Origin: Neocallimastix lanati (nom. inval.)
Taxonomy: Eukaryota > Neocallimastigomycota > Neocallimastigomycetes > Neocallimastigales > Neocallimastigaceae
Reading direction: 5' to 3'
DNA: 64,000 nucleotides
Assembly: GCA_016946835.1 (NCBI GenBank)
Contig: JACVTC010000044.1
Span: forward strand, 777,501-841,500
The notes below the pieces were generated by a model that saw nothing but the letters and a program-made list of their open reading frames with translations, ran no database searches and was not told where the DNA came from. Below, one piece after another: positions 11,405-23,825 of this stretch. The number at the start of each line of letters is the position of its first letter. The first letter of the stretch is position 1. Both the position numbers and the translations under genes were made by a program.

Positions 11405-11645
11405 CAAATAAGAAATAAATAATGCTATGCTGAAATAGTCAGCAGCAAATAAGAAATAAATAATGCTATGATGAAATAGTCAGCAGCAGATAAGAAATAA
11501 ATAATGCTATGCCGAAATAGCCAGCAGCAAATAAGAAATAAATAATGCTATACTGAAATAGTCAGCAGCAAATAAGAAATAAATAATGCTATGCTGAATA
11601 GTCAGCAGCAAATAATAAACGTCACACTGAAAATAGTCAGTGACA
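11405..11645 (-). repeat. 41-bp minisatellite, nearly six copies
   Basis: Unit starts CAAATAAGAAATAAATAATG and ends AATAGTCAGCAG. Copies start at 11405, 11446, 11487, 11528, 11569 and about 11609, the last being diverged. It lies downstream of the copia polypurine tract, so it is probably part of that element's 3' LTR, although its outer end could not be defined. Confidence 0.9.
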
Positions 11646-11901
11646 AAACAAAATCTTATTAAAATTTTCAATTAAATAATAAGATTTAAAAGGAAATATA
11701 ATTCATGTTAAGAACAAATGAATAAACAAATAATTTATCGAATAGAATTTAAAATAAAAATATATATTAAATTAAAGGTGAATTTAATTATTCCTATATA
11801 GATATATAAAACAATGAAGAACCTTAATATCAAAATTTAAACCAATAATTTAAATATATTTAAATTACCATAATTATTACTTAACCAATTAAATTTAACG
11901 C

Positions 11902-14139
11902 AAAAAAAAAATTTATAAATTCCTTTAGACACATTAATGTTCATATAATTAAATAATAGTTTAATTTATTTATATTATAGATATTATATTATTTATTAAT
12001 ATATTTTTTATAAAAAAAATAGAACTAAAGAAAAACATATTCATTCAGAAAGCTTTTATACATGAATATTATTTATTAAACTAATTGATTGGTTAATATA
12101 AAATGAAATATAGTAAATATATTTTAACACTCCTCCTCAAATGTAACTTCGTTTCAATGTTACATTTGTTTAATTTTAACTATATTTTTAGAATTAAAAT
12201 TTTAAATCCTCAATTTTATATAACAAAGAATTTCTAAATTTTTCCATAAGGGTGTTGTTTAGATATTTAGTGAATCCATCGGCCAAATTATTTTGAGATT
12301 GAATATATTCTAATTTTATAAAATTTTTATTTATTATTTCTCTAATATAATGAATTCTTATATCAATATGCTTTGTCTTCGGATTAATGGATTGATTTTT
12401 GCTATTGAATATGGCAGCTTTGTTATCTATTTTTATTTTAATACATTTAATATTATAATATAATTCTTTCATTAAGTTTAAATACCAAATGCAGTGCTTG
12501 CCACATTCACTCAGACTATAATACTCCAATTCTGCAGTAGATGTTGACACACAGTGTTGTAGCTTGGAACACCAGCTAGTTGGTGCGTTGCCCATGGTTA
12601 CTAAAAAACCTGTTGTTGATCTTCTGGTTTCAGTGTCTCCTGCAAAGTCGGCATCAACAAAGGCTTCTATTCCTAGTTTCCTTGTATAGTTTATCCCGTA
12701 ACTCGTTGTTCCTTTAAGATATCTTAGTATTCTTACGACATTGTTCCAGTCTTCCATATTCGGATTATTTGATTTTCGTGCTGCTTTACTTACCGAAAAT
12801 AGAATATCAGGCCTGGTGCATATAGCAATGTAGAGTAAATTTCCTATTGCACTTCGGTAAGTAGTTTGATTAAACTTTATATTTCTAAGTTTGTCGTCCG
12901 TAATTGGTTTTGTATTCCTTAATGGTTTTTCATTATTCATATTGAATTTTTCTAAAACCTCTATAATGTATCTTCTTTGATGCATAAAATATCCATTTTT
13001 GTGTTTAACAAATTTGATTCCGATAACGAAATCCACGTCGCCAATTTCTTTTATTTTATATTTTCTTTTGAAATATTCTTTTATACATTTAATTTCGTTC
13101 TCTTTTCCAGCGATTAAAATATCGTCAACATAAATACCTATGATACATAAAATGTTTTTATTTTTATCGTTTTTTACATAAATACATGGTTCACTTACCA
13201 TTCTTCTAAGTCCTATTTTAGTTAAAAATTTATTGATTTCTTTATTCCATTCTCGTCCGCTTTGTTTCAGACCATATATAGCCTTGTTTAATTTCCAATA
13301 TTTTCTATTAAAATCTGGATGACCTTCTGGAGGTTTCATATAAATATTTTCACTTAACTTGCCATTAAGGTAAGCAGCGTTTATATCGATTTGTTCTATA
13401 TTAAAATTATTTTGGGCAGCAATTGAAGTTAAAATTCTGATAGAATCGTGTTTTAACGTTGGTGCAAAAGTATCATGAAAGTCTATTCCAAATTCTTGGG
13501 TAAAACCTCGTGCTACCAATCTTGCCTTTCTTTTTGTTATCTCGCCATTCGCATTTCTTTTATATTTGAAAATCCATCGTGAGGTAATTACATTGGCATT
13601 TTTGGGTATATATTTAATTGTATTAAATACATTTAAGTTTTTCATATTACTTAATTCTTCATTTACTGCGTTAATCCACTCTTTTCTATCAATTAAATTT
13701 TGAATGTCTTTATAATTTTCTGGTTCTCTTAAGGTATTTGTTGTCTTTCTTCTTTTGTTATTACTTTCATTTATAACATTCATAGTTCTTTTTTTATTAT
13801 TGGTCTCGATATTATTTAATTTAAATGAATTATTATTAGTCAATAAAGTATTTATAATTTCGTTTCCATTACGTTGAATATAATTTTTATTGATAATTGT
13901 GTTGTCATTTACTCTACTGTTTTCAATATTATTATTGTTATTGATTGTTTTATTGGCTGTATTATCATTTATTTTATTATTAGTATCTTCTCTATTTTGA
14001 TTATTAATATTATTTTCAATATTATTATTATTATTTTCAATATTATTATTATTAATTCTAATTTTATTATTACTATTATTTGTATTATTTTCATTACCGT
14101 TATTTGTGTTATTATTATTGATAAAATTATTATTGGTTA

Positions 14140-14173
<34 letters not shown>

Positions 14174-15190
14174 GTTTATATTATTTTTATTATTTGTATT
14201 ATTATTAATGAAATTATTGTTATGGTTATCATTATTGATATTTTCATTGTTATTGTTACTATTATTGTTACTGTGATTATTATTTCTTTGTTTTTTGTTA
14301 TATTTTCTTTTATTCTTAGAATTATTTTTATTGATTATATCTTCGTATATATTTTGTATATTGCTATTATTTAATATTGGTGAATTACTTAGGATGTTTT
14401 CTGAATTAAAAAATTCATTAGAACCTGGATAATCAATTTTATTTAATCCTTGTTGAATATTATGATTAATGTTATATGTATTGGTATCGTATGTATTTTT
14501 ATTATAATATGTATTATATGTATTATCTCCCCTGATTTCGTGATCCGGAATAAAATTGGAAAATTCAGGTGAGCATTCTTTAAGATAACTGTTTCCAGGA
14601 TTGGATTCGAAAAAGGCAACAGATCTAGATAGGATTATTTTATTAGTAGTAATATCTAAAATTTTGTAAGCTGATGGGTTTTCAGAGTATAGTAGAAAAA
14701 TACCTGGTTTAGTATTGTTATCGAATTTAGACCTAAAGACTTTAGGAATAAAGAAATAAACTTTGCATCCAAATACTTTAATATTTGAGTAGTTGACCTT
14801 TGTTTTATTAATTATTTCATATAGTATTTTCATATTTATTCCTTTGTGAGGAATGCGATTATGTATATAGTTAGCCGTAGAGGTAGCATCTTCCCAAAAT
14901 TGGTGACTAAGTTTAGAGTCATTCAGCATAGCTTTGGCGGAGTTAATTAGGGTGCCATTGAAGCGTTCCACCCTTCCATTTTGTTGTGGGTTATATGGTA
15001 CAGTTAGTTGATGTTTAATACAGTAAGATTTAAAGAATAAATTAAAATTATTATTGCAAAATTCTGTACCATTATCCGTTCGAATATATATAATTCTAGT
15101 ATTATACTTATTTTTAATACTTAAAAACCAATTGTAAAATGAGTTAAAGGTGTCACTTTTAGATTTTAAAAACAAAGTCCATCCATAGCG
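11902..15190. repeat. Left arm of a 3.29-kb inverted repeat
   Basis: Pairs with 17615-20903: position x maps to 32805 minus x with no indel at any landmark I compared (stop codon, LTR start, inner edge). The two arms encode identical protein. The outer edge falls in an A10 run, the inner edge inside the integrase coding region. Confidence 0.97.
12121..12167 (-). other. Copia 3' LTR start, polypurine tract and hairpin
   Basis: On the minus strand: a hairpin AAATGTAAC...GTTACATTT (12139-12167), then polypurine GAGGAGGAG (12130-12138), then the LTR start TGTTAAAAT (12129 downward). The mirror copy is at 20638-20684 on the plus strand. Confidence 0.85.
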
Positions 15191-17014
15191 TGAATAGTCA
15201 TCGAGGATTGTAAAAAGATATTTGTTACTATAAAGTGATTCAGGAAGAGGACCAACCAAGTCCATGTGAAGTAATTCAAATATATGTTTCGACTTATTTA
15301 TTGCTTGCTTATATGGTTTATTTTTAAGTTTTGAATTCATACAAATTGAGCATTGATTAACTGGTGTATTAAGTTTTAATAATATGTTTTTAATATGACT
15401 AATATCAAAATGACATAATCTTCTATGCCATAAATTTAATCTCTTTGCTGCATTTGGTGTAGTGAAATTTATTTCTAAATTATTATGTTGATTGTTATTA
15501 TTATTGAAATTTATTTTATTATTGGAAAACCAAATTTTAAATGTATTAGTCTTGGTAGCAGTGATGTTAACTATTCTTTTATTGTTGCTATTGTAAATGA
15601 TTGCATATGATTTATTATTTGAATTATTAAAAACAATTTTGTAATTTTCTTTTAGTAATTTGCATATGGATATTAAATTTTTATTGATTGCTGGAGAGTA
15701 GTATACCTCATTAAGTATTATTTCATTGTTGTTTACATACCCCTTAAATTTTCCTTTATGGACAGCTGTAATTATTTGTCCATTAGCTAGGTTAATTTCT
15801 TCATTACATTTTTTTATGTCTATTAGAAGATTAAGATTGCTTGTGATATTGATTGAAGCACCGGAGTCCAAAATCCAACATGAAAGAAAGTTTTTGTCAC
15901 TATCTTCATTTAAAAATTCTTTTTCAACGTTACAGTAATTTAATTCAATATTATTTTCTGTATTATAATCTTTAGTAAAGGCATCTGCGTATATTGTGTC
16001 ATAATTACTTGAAGAGGCATCATTAGTGTTCAGATAATTAATATCGTTTTGAAATTTTCTTTTGTTTTTAGTTCTTTTATTAAATTTATTTTTGTTTTGA
16101 TTTTTATATAAATTATTTTTTCTGAATTTACATTCATAGAAGTAATGTCCTCTTCTTCCACAATAGTTGCATCTTCCACTACTCCTTTTGAGGCTTTTTC
16201 TTTTACCTTTAGTTCTATTATTGTTTCGATAATTCTTACTCTTTCTTGTTTCAGTGTTGAAGAGAACATTATTGTTGTTTTCCTGAATGGAATTTTTTTC
16301 TTTTAAATTAGATAAAACGATATTAGGGATGATTTCCTTAACATAGGTGCAGCATGATTCCCAACTCTTATGTTGAAAGACGTTTATCCACCTTAGATCT
16401 TCGGGTAAGCATCTATTAAGAATGCCGATTTTTGTATTTATACTAAGGTCATTGTCAATTTTCTCAAGTTCGTCTATTAAATTTTGCAAATTGGCAATGA
16501 ATATATTTATATCGGTCTTGGTGTCAAACTTCATTGTTTCAATTTTGTTTTGGATTTCGATTTTTCTTCTTTCCTTGCTTTTGGTAAACGATTCTTGGAA
16601 GATGTTCCAAATTTGAAAAGCGGTCTTTTCATTTCCATTTATTAGTTTTTGTGTTTGTTCTCCAAGCCCATTTATGATAATCCATTTGGCCGTGATGTCG
16701 TTAGTTATATCAATGTTTTTAGTGTTCTTTTCATAAACTAACGAACTATCAAATTGATCTTCCGGGTAATCTGTTAATTCTTCTCTTATGTCTCTCTTTC
16801 TTAACTTCTTTACAATTGGATGAAGGACATATTTGGTTAATTTATTTATTGTTAGCAAATACAGAATTTTTCTTCTCCAACCAGGGTAGTTTTCTGTATT
16901 TAGTTCAGTAATTTGGTTGAAATTTTCGGAATAATTAAAGGTTATTCCGTTATGTGTAATATCTTCTCCGGTGAGGTTGATAACTTGTTCTTGGTTTCTT
17001 CTTCTTCCAGCCAT
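12194..17014 (-). CDS. Ty1/copia gag-pol polyprotein, intact frame
   Basis: 1606 codons from ATG at 17014, uninterrupted. Order: gag (UBN2-like) with a CCHC knuckle CNYCGRRGHYFYEC near residues 281-294; protease LDSGAS near 380; integrase HHCC finger about 525-560 and catalytic core with DNGTEF and NGRVERFN; a very Asn-rich linker about 885-1050; reverse transcriptase with YVDD near 1296; and copia RNase H with VDADFAG near 1456. The integrase-before-RT order is diagnostic of copia. The polyprotein would be packaged, cleaved and used for cDNA synthesis and integration. All hallmark motifs look present, so the protein could be functional. The element is abnormal: no matching 5' LTR is visible upstream, and its 3' portion is mirrored at 17615-20903. 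Confidence 0.95.
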
Positions 17015-17614
17015 TTCGAATACTTTTGAAATCTTAAATTTTTATTATTATTTTAAATTAATTATAACTATTTTTTAATATCTCAATTAATAAAAAAATA
17101 TTTTAGTAGTTTTTTTTTTTTAAAAAAATATTATAATATTTAATTCTGTTAATTTTTATTAATTTATTAGTATTAATTTGTTATATTAAAAATTCTCATT
17201 TTAATTTTTACTTAAATTTGATTTCATTAATTTGTTACTATTTTTATCTCATTTAGTATTGTAATACCAAACTTTAATAAATAAGGCATTTATATATTAA
17301 TTTATTATTAATTTTGATTAAATAAAAGGTGATTATTATTTGATTAGATTTTTTTATTTTTTTTATTCATTGATTAGTTTTATAATTTCATTTTAATATA
17401 TTTGATATATTACATAATGTGATTTATTCAAAATTTTATTTAATACATATAATTAATTTTTTTTATTATTTTAATTTATTTATATTTTTTATATTAATAA
17501 TATTTTAGTTTCAAATTTATCTAAATACCATCAGTTGACTATTTATTTCTCATCTTGATGATATTAGATTTAATTTAATTTAATGTCAGTATCATCAGTT
17601 GACTATTTAATTTT
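17015..17614. other. Copia 5' flank, spacer centre of the inverted repeat
   Basis: AT-rich sequence upstream of the copia start. I could not match it to the sequence downstream of the polypurine tract, so a 5' LTR is not demonstrated. The motif ATCAGTTGACTATTT occurs twice, near 17530 and 17594, the second just before the inverted-repeat junction at 17615. Confidence 0.6.
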
Positions 17615-18631
17615 CGCTATGGATGGACTTTGTTTTTAAAATCTAAAAGTGACACCTTTAACTCATTTTACAATTGGTTTTTAAGTATTAAAAATAAGTA
17701 TAATACTAGAATTATATATATTCGAACGGATAATGGTACAGAATTTTGCAATAATAATTTTAATTTATTCTTTAAATCTTACTGTATTAAACATCAACTA
17801 ACTGTACCATATAACCCACAACAAAATGGAAGGGTGGAACGCTTCAATGGCACCCTAATTAACTCCGCCAAAGCTATGCTGAATGACTCTAAACTTAGTC
17901 ACCAATTTTGGGAAGATGCTACCTCTACGGCTAACTATATACATAATCGCATTCCTCACAAAGGAATAAATATGAAAATACTATATGAAATAATTAATAA
18001 AACAAAGGTCAACTACTCAAATATTAAAGTATTTGGATGCAAAGTTTATTTCTTTATTCCTAAAGTCTTTAGGTCTAAATTCGATAACAATACTAAACCA
18101 GGTATTTTTCTACTATACTCTGAAAACCCATCAGCTTACAAAATTTTAGATATTACTACTAATAAAATAATCCTATCTAGATCTGTTGCCTTTTTCGAAT
18201 CCAATCCTGGAAACAGTTATCTTAAAGAATGCTCACCTGAATTTTCCAATTTTATTCCGGATCACGAAATCAGGGGAGATAATACATATAATACATATTA
18301 TAATAAAAATACATACGATACCAATACATATAACATTAATCATAATATTCAACAAGGATTAAATAAAATTGATTATCCAGGTTCTAATGAATTTTTTAAT
18401 TCAGAAAACATCCTAAGTAATTCACCAATATTAAATAATAGCAATATACAAAATATATACGAAGATATAATCAATAAAAATAATTCTAAGAATAAAAGAA
18501 AATATAACAAAAAACAAAGAAATAATAATCACAGTAACAATAATAGTAACAATAACAATGAAAATATCAATAATGATAACCATAACAATAATTTCATTAA
18601 TAATAATACAAATAATAAAAATAATATAAAC

Positions 18632-18665
<34 letters not shown>

Positions 18666-20611
18666 TAACCAATAATAATTTTATCAATAATAATAACACA
18701 AATAACGGTAATGAAAATAATACAAATAATAGTAATAATAAAATTAGAATTAATAATAATAATATTGAAAATAATAATAATAATATTGAAAATAATATTA
18801 ATAATCAAAATAGAGAAGATACTAATAATAAAATAAATGATAATACAGCCAATAAAACAATCAATAACAATAATAATATTGAAAACAGTAGAGTAAATGA
18901 CAACACAATTATCAATAAAAATTATATTCAACGTAATGGAAACGAAATTATAAATACTTTATTGACTAATAATAATTCATTTAAATTAAATAATATCGAG
19001 ACCAATAATAAAAAAAGAACTATGAATGTTATAAATGAAAGTAATAACAAAAGAAGAAAGACAACAAATACCTTAAGAGAACCAGAAAATTATAAAGACA
19101 TTCAAAATTTAATTGATAGAAAAGAGTGGATTAACGCAGTAAATGAAGAATTAAGTAATATGAAAAACTTAAATGTATTTAATACAATTAAATATATACC
19201 CAAAAATGCCAATGTAATTACCTCACGATGGATTTTCAAATATAAAAGAAATGCGAATGGCGAGATAACAAAAAGAAAGGCAAGATTGGTAGCACGAGGT
19301 TTTACCCAAGAATTTGGAATAGACTTTCATGATACTTTTGCACCAACGTTAAAACACGATTCTATCAGAATTTTAACTTCAATTGCTGCCCAAAATAATT
19401 TTAATATAGAACAAATCGATATAAACGCTGCTTACCTTAATGGCAAGTTAAGTGAAAATATTTATATGAAACCTCCAGAAGGTCATCCAGATTTTAATAG
19501 AAAATATTGGAAATTAAACAAGGCTATATATGGTCTGAAACAAAGCGGACGAGAATGGAATAAAGAAATCAATAAATTTTTAACTAAAATAGGACTTAGA
19601 AGAATGGTAAGTGAACCATGTATTTATGTAAAAAACGATAAAAATAAAAACATTTTATGTATCATAGGTATTTATGTTGACGATATTTTAATCGCTGGAA
19701 AAGAGAACGAAATTAAATGTATAAAAGAATATTTCAAAAGAAAATATAAAATAAAAGAAATTGGCGACGTGGATTTCGTTATCGGAATCAAATTTGTTAA
19801 ACACAAAAATGGATATTTTATGCATCAAAGAAGATACATTATAGAGGTTTTAGAAAAATTCAATATGAATAATGAAAAACCATTAAGGAATACAAAACCA
19901 ATTACGGACGACAAACTTAGAAATATAAAGTTTAATCAAACTACTTACCGAAGTGCAATAGGAAATTTACTCTACATTGCTATATGCACCAGGCCTGATA
20001 TTCTATTTTCGGTAAGTAAAGCAGCACGAAAATCAAATAATCCGAATATGGAAGACTGGAACAATGTCGTAAGAATACTAAGATATCTTAAAGGAACAAC
20101 GAGTTACGGGATAAACTATACAAGGAAACTAGGAATAGAAGCCTTTGTTGATGCCGACTTTGCAGGAGACACTGAAACCAGAAGATCAACAACAGGTTTT
20201 TTAGTAACCATGGGCAACGCACCAACTAGCTGGTGTTCCAAGCTACAACACTGTGTGTCAACATCTACTGCAGAATTGGAGTATTATAGTCTGAGTGAAT
20301 GTGGCAAGCACTGCATTTGGTATTTAAACTTAATGAAAGAATTATATTATAATATTAAATGTATTAAAATAAAAATAGATAACAAAGCTGCCATATTCAA
20401 TAGCAAAAATCAATCCATTAATCCGAAGACAAAGCATATTGATATAAGAATTCATTATATTAGAGAAATAATAAATAAAAATTTTATAAAATTAGAATAT
20501 ATTCAATCTCAAAATAATTTGGCCGATGGATTCACTAAATATCTAAACAACACCCTTATGGAAAAATTTAGAAATTCTTTGTTATATAAAATTGAGGATT
20601 TAAAATTTTAA
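17615..20611 (+). pseudogene. 5'-truncated copia pol (inverted copy)
   Basis: Encodes the C-terminal part of the copia polyprotein from about residue 608 (inside the integrase core) to the end, identical to the minus-strand copy: rest of integrase, Asn-rich linker, reverse transcriptase (YVDD) and RNase H. It lacks gag, protease, the integrase zinc finger and the first integrase Asp. There is no start context of its own, so it is a truncated copy. The identity extends through the unstable Asn-codon runs, so it is either extremely young, kept alike by gene conversion, or an assembly or library artefact. Confidence 0.93.
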
Positions 20612-20890
20612 TTCTAAAAATATAGTTAAAATTAAACAAATGTAACATTGAAACGAAGTTACATTTGAGGAGGAGTGTTAAAATATATTTACTATATTTC
20701 ATTTTATATTAACCAATCAATTAGTTTAATAAATAATATTCATGTATAAAAGCTTTCTGAATGAATATGTTTTTCTTTAGTTCTATTTTTTTTATAAAAA
20801 ATATATTAATAAATAATATAATATCTATAATATAAATAAATTAAACTATTATTTAATTATATGAACATTAATGTGTCTAAAGGAATTTAT

Positions 20891-20903
<13 letters not shown>
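17615..20903. repeat. Right arm of the 3.29-kb inverted repeat
   Basis: Mirror of 11902-15190, starting CGCTATGGATGGACTTTG and ending in a T run (20894-20924) longer than the A10 of the left arm. It includes the polypurine tract and the start of the copia 3' LTR (TGTTAAAAT at 20676). Confidence 0.97.
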
Positions 20904-20931
<28 letters not shown>

Positions 20932-21126
20932 ATTTAAATTTTTGAATTAATGATTATTATAATTTTTGAAATTCGAAATCTTGAAATTTCGAATTAATTT
21001 AATTTAAATTATTATTATATATATATAATTATTATAATTCATTTCGTTAATATTATTAACATTTTTATTTTCATTATTTGTATAATTATCATTGTTATTA
21101 GTATTGTTATTAAAATCCCTATTATT

Positions 21127-22391
21127 TCATACTGAATTTATGTTTCTGCTATATCCATTATTATTTTCATTTATATTATTTACAATTATATTATCTTGAG
21201 TATTATCTATATTTGAATTAAACGTATTTTCTACACAATTATTATTTAAATTATTGTTGAAATTAATTTCATTTCCATTATTAACATCTTTATTTCCTTG
21301 CACATTATAATTTATACCCTTATTATTGTTTATTCTATATTTTTTTGTATTCATATTCTCATTTAAATTATTATTATTGTTATTGGTACCAAAATTTTTA
21401 TTTAAATCATAATTACTTTTATTTTGATAATTATTTAAATTATTATAATTATTATTACCAAAATTATTATTTAAATTATAATTATTTCTATAAATTTCTC
21501 TATTTCCATTATAGTTTTTACCAAAACTAATCATATTATGATGATTTTCAGCAATATTACTATTTAAATTATAATTTCTATGATAATAATTATTATAGCT
21601 TTTATTTCTATCATATAAATTAAATTTATAATTATAATTATTATGGTTTCCAGGTATAAAATTTCTTCTTTTATTTATTTCCAAAATTCCAGTTCTTTCT
21701 AATTACGCTAATTCTTTAAATGAGTGTCTACAATTAATTGCTTTATGACCTAACTCATAGCATCTAAAGCACATAATTTTATTATTCTTATTGTTTATAA
21801 TACTATTTAATTTATTCATTTACAATTATTATTATTCCATTTTTGTTTATTATTCTTATAAATATTATTTAAATTTAAATTTAATTTCCTTTCAATTCTT
21901 TCAACTTTTTCTGCATATTTAAGAGCTTCGTTTATATATTCGATTTCTTCTTCTTATATTCTTAAACAAGGATATATTCTAGACTTAATTGAATTAACAT
22001 AATTATTAACAGTAATTAATTTCTTTATATTACTATCAATATCATTATATTTTCTAAGGTATTTATAATTAAAATTACTAATTGATTCATTTGAATTAAT
22101 TTTTAAATTAATTAAGTTCCAATATTTTACGCTTGATGTTATTTCTAGATATTCTTCTAAGGCTATTTTTATTTCTTTTAAGCTAGGAACCTAATTCTTT
22201 TCTTCCTTTAATTCATCAAGAACATACCTAATTTCTTTATTTACACATTCTTTACATAAAATAAATCTTCTTTCTTGTTCTTTTATATCCCATAATTCAA
22301 ATGACTCTGTTAATTCTTCTATCCATTCATTGATATCATTATTATAATTTTCTAATAATGGTAACGTACTTAATATCTTAAAAACATTCAT
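21127..22391 (-). pseudogene. Decayed retrotransposon gag gene with zinc knuckle and Asn-rich tail
   Basis: ATG at 22391 opens a gag-like helical segment containing NDINEWIEELTESFELWDIK. The frame has stops at 22191 (TAG) and 21954 (TAA), then shifts by one base near 21820. A CCHC knuckle CFRCYELGHKAINC follows (about 21730-21775). After a further TAA at 21703 comes a 185-residue tail made mostly of Asn, Tyr and Gly, closed by TGA at 21127. No protease or polymerase follows; the next sequence is a homopolymer and the copia arm. It is a truncated element on the minus strand, with a primer-site candidate upstream at 22601. The superfamily cannot be assigned from gag alone. Confidence 0.75.
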
Positions 22392-22600
22392 CTTTAAAAT
22401 TTTATTTATTCTTATATATTTTTTTTTTAATTACAATTTTCTAATTCAATTTAATATTATTATAACTATTACTATTATAATTATTAATAACTAATTTAAA
22501 CTAATTAAATTTTTTTTATATATATAATAAATAATAATTATTATATAGATGTATTATTTTATTAATATTATTTTCATATTATTTTGCTATTGTCACGCCC

Positions 22601-22613
22601 GGATTCTCCACCA
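22601..22613 (-). promoter_or_regulatory. Candidate tRNA-type primer-binding site
   Basis: Minus strand TGGTGGAGAATCC, upstream of the decayed gag gene, preceded on that strand by CGTATCAAATT, a plausible LTR end. The same 13-mer recurs at 28761-28773 in otherwise different sequence. The donor tRNA was not identified. Confidence 0.5.
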
Positions 22614-23297
22614 AATTTGATACGATATTTTATTTATGTATCTAAATTAATATTTGTTTATGGGCAATGACAATAAGGAATTATGACAAAATAATATATT
22701 CTAATATTAAATAGAAATAATACATACAATAATATAAAATAAAGTAATAAATATATCTTTTTAATGTTCTCTTTATTTATTATTAATTATTAATTATTAC
22801 ATCAATTATTATTATTACTCTTTAATATAAATATTATAATTAATTATCTCAAATATATATAATATCTCTTTTTACTATACTAAAATAATATATAAAAATA
22901 GCTATTTATGTGAATTAATTTATCATAAGTATAAACTTATAAATAAAAGAATTCTCCGTTTAATAATTATTATTCCAAAAATTATATATATTATTATAAA
23001 ATTATTATTGACCAATAATATTTAAGTATTTCTTTAATGTTGAAATTATAACTGAATTGAAATCTCAATTTCAGTTATTTACATTTCAATAATTAAAAAT
23101 ATTATTTATTTAATTATAAATAATATATATATTTAAATAATTAATAATTAATATAAATTCTTGTTTAATATTTAAAGGGTTATCTTAGGCCTAATAATCC
23201 TGAGAATATTAATAAATAAGGTTTATATTAATAATTAATTTCAATGATACATTTGACGTCACGTGTATTTTATTTATATTATGTTTTTATATATGTT
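22614..23297. repeat. LTR relics upstream of the decayed gag
   Basis: AT-rich sequence containing the dispersed motif GACAAAATAATATATTCTAA (22685-22704). From 23037 (TGTTGAAATTATAACTG) to about 23270 it resembles the start of the family-F solo LTR at 57354, sharing the CAATTTCAGTTATTT core and the CACGTG region. Boundaries are approximate. Confidence 0.5.
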
Positions 23298-23510
23298 TAC
23301 AACGAGGGTGGTGCGTTTCGGAATGTGGCTTTAAATATTTTTACATAAATTTTCATTTCGGAATGTGGCTTATATTATTTTTTTTATAAATTTTTATGAA
23401 TATAATATTTAAATATTAAAATAAAATGGCACATATAATTTCTTTGAAAAAATAATTATTAAAAATATTTAAAATGTGATATATTTCAAAAAAAATAATG
23501 ATTTACATTC
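23298..23510. repeat. Dispersed repeat with TTTCGGAATGTGGCTT motifs
   Basis: About 210 bp beginning GTTTACAACGAGGGTGG, with two copies of TTTCGGAATGTGGCTT. Closely similar to 50118-50332. No coding potential seen; probably part of a non-autonomous element or a satellite. Confidence 0.85.
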
Positions 23511-23825
23511 GCCATATTCTGAAAATTTTTATTTATTTATTAATTTATTCATTTAATTATTTAATAATAATATTTAATAATATTTCTTTTTATACTATTT
23601 TCTAATTATAAAGTTTGTTTATTATATGGAAATATAATAATTTACATTAATTTAAAATACTGTAAAAATTATAATAAAATTCATGTTAATATATATGAAT
23701 ATGCTATATCATTTATTTATTATATAATTTATTTGTTGCTAAATTCAGTTTTTATATTAATTTCATATCAATATCTTATTTATTTTATTTTATCATATTA
23801 TATATTATTATTTCACTGCATATTT

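Noticed and set aside
11405-11645. CRISPR-like array
   Set aside because: Direct 41-bp tandem units without unique spacers; a minisatellite in a eukaryotic sequence.
13874-14374. Antisense 166-residue Ile-rich frame (and its mirror at 18431-18931)
   Set aside because: It is the complement of the Asn-codon runs in copia; pure low complexity.
17015-17614. 5' LTR of the copia element
   Set aside because: I could not align it with the sequence following the polypurine tract at 12129, so it is not claimed.
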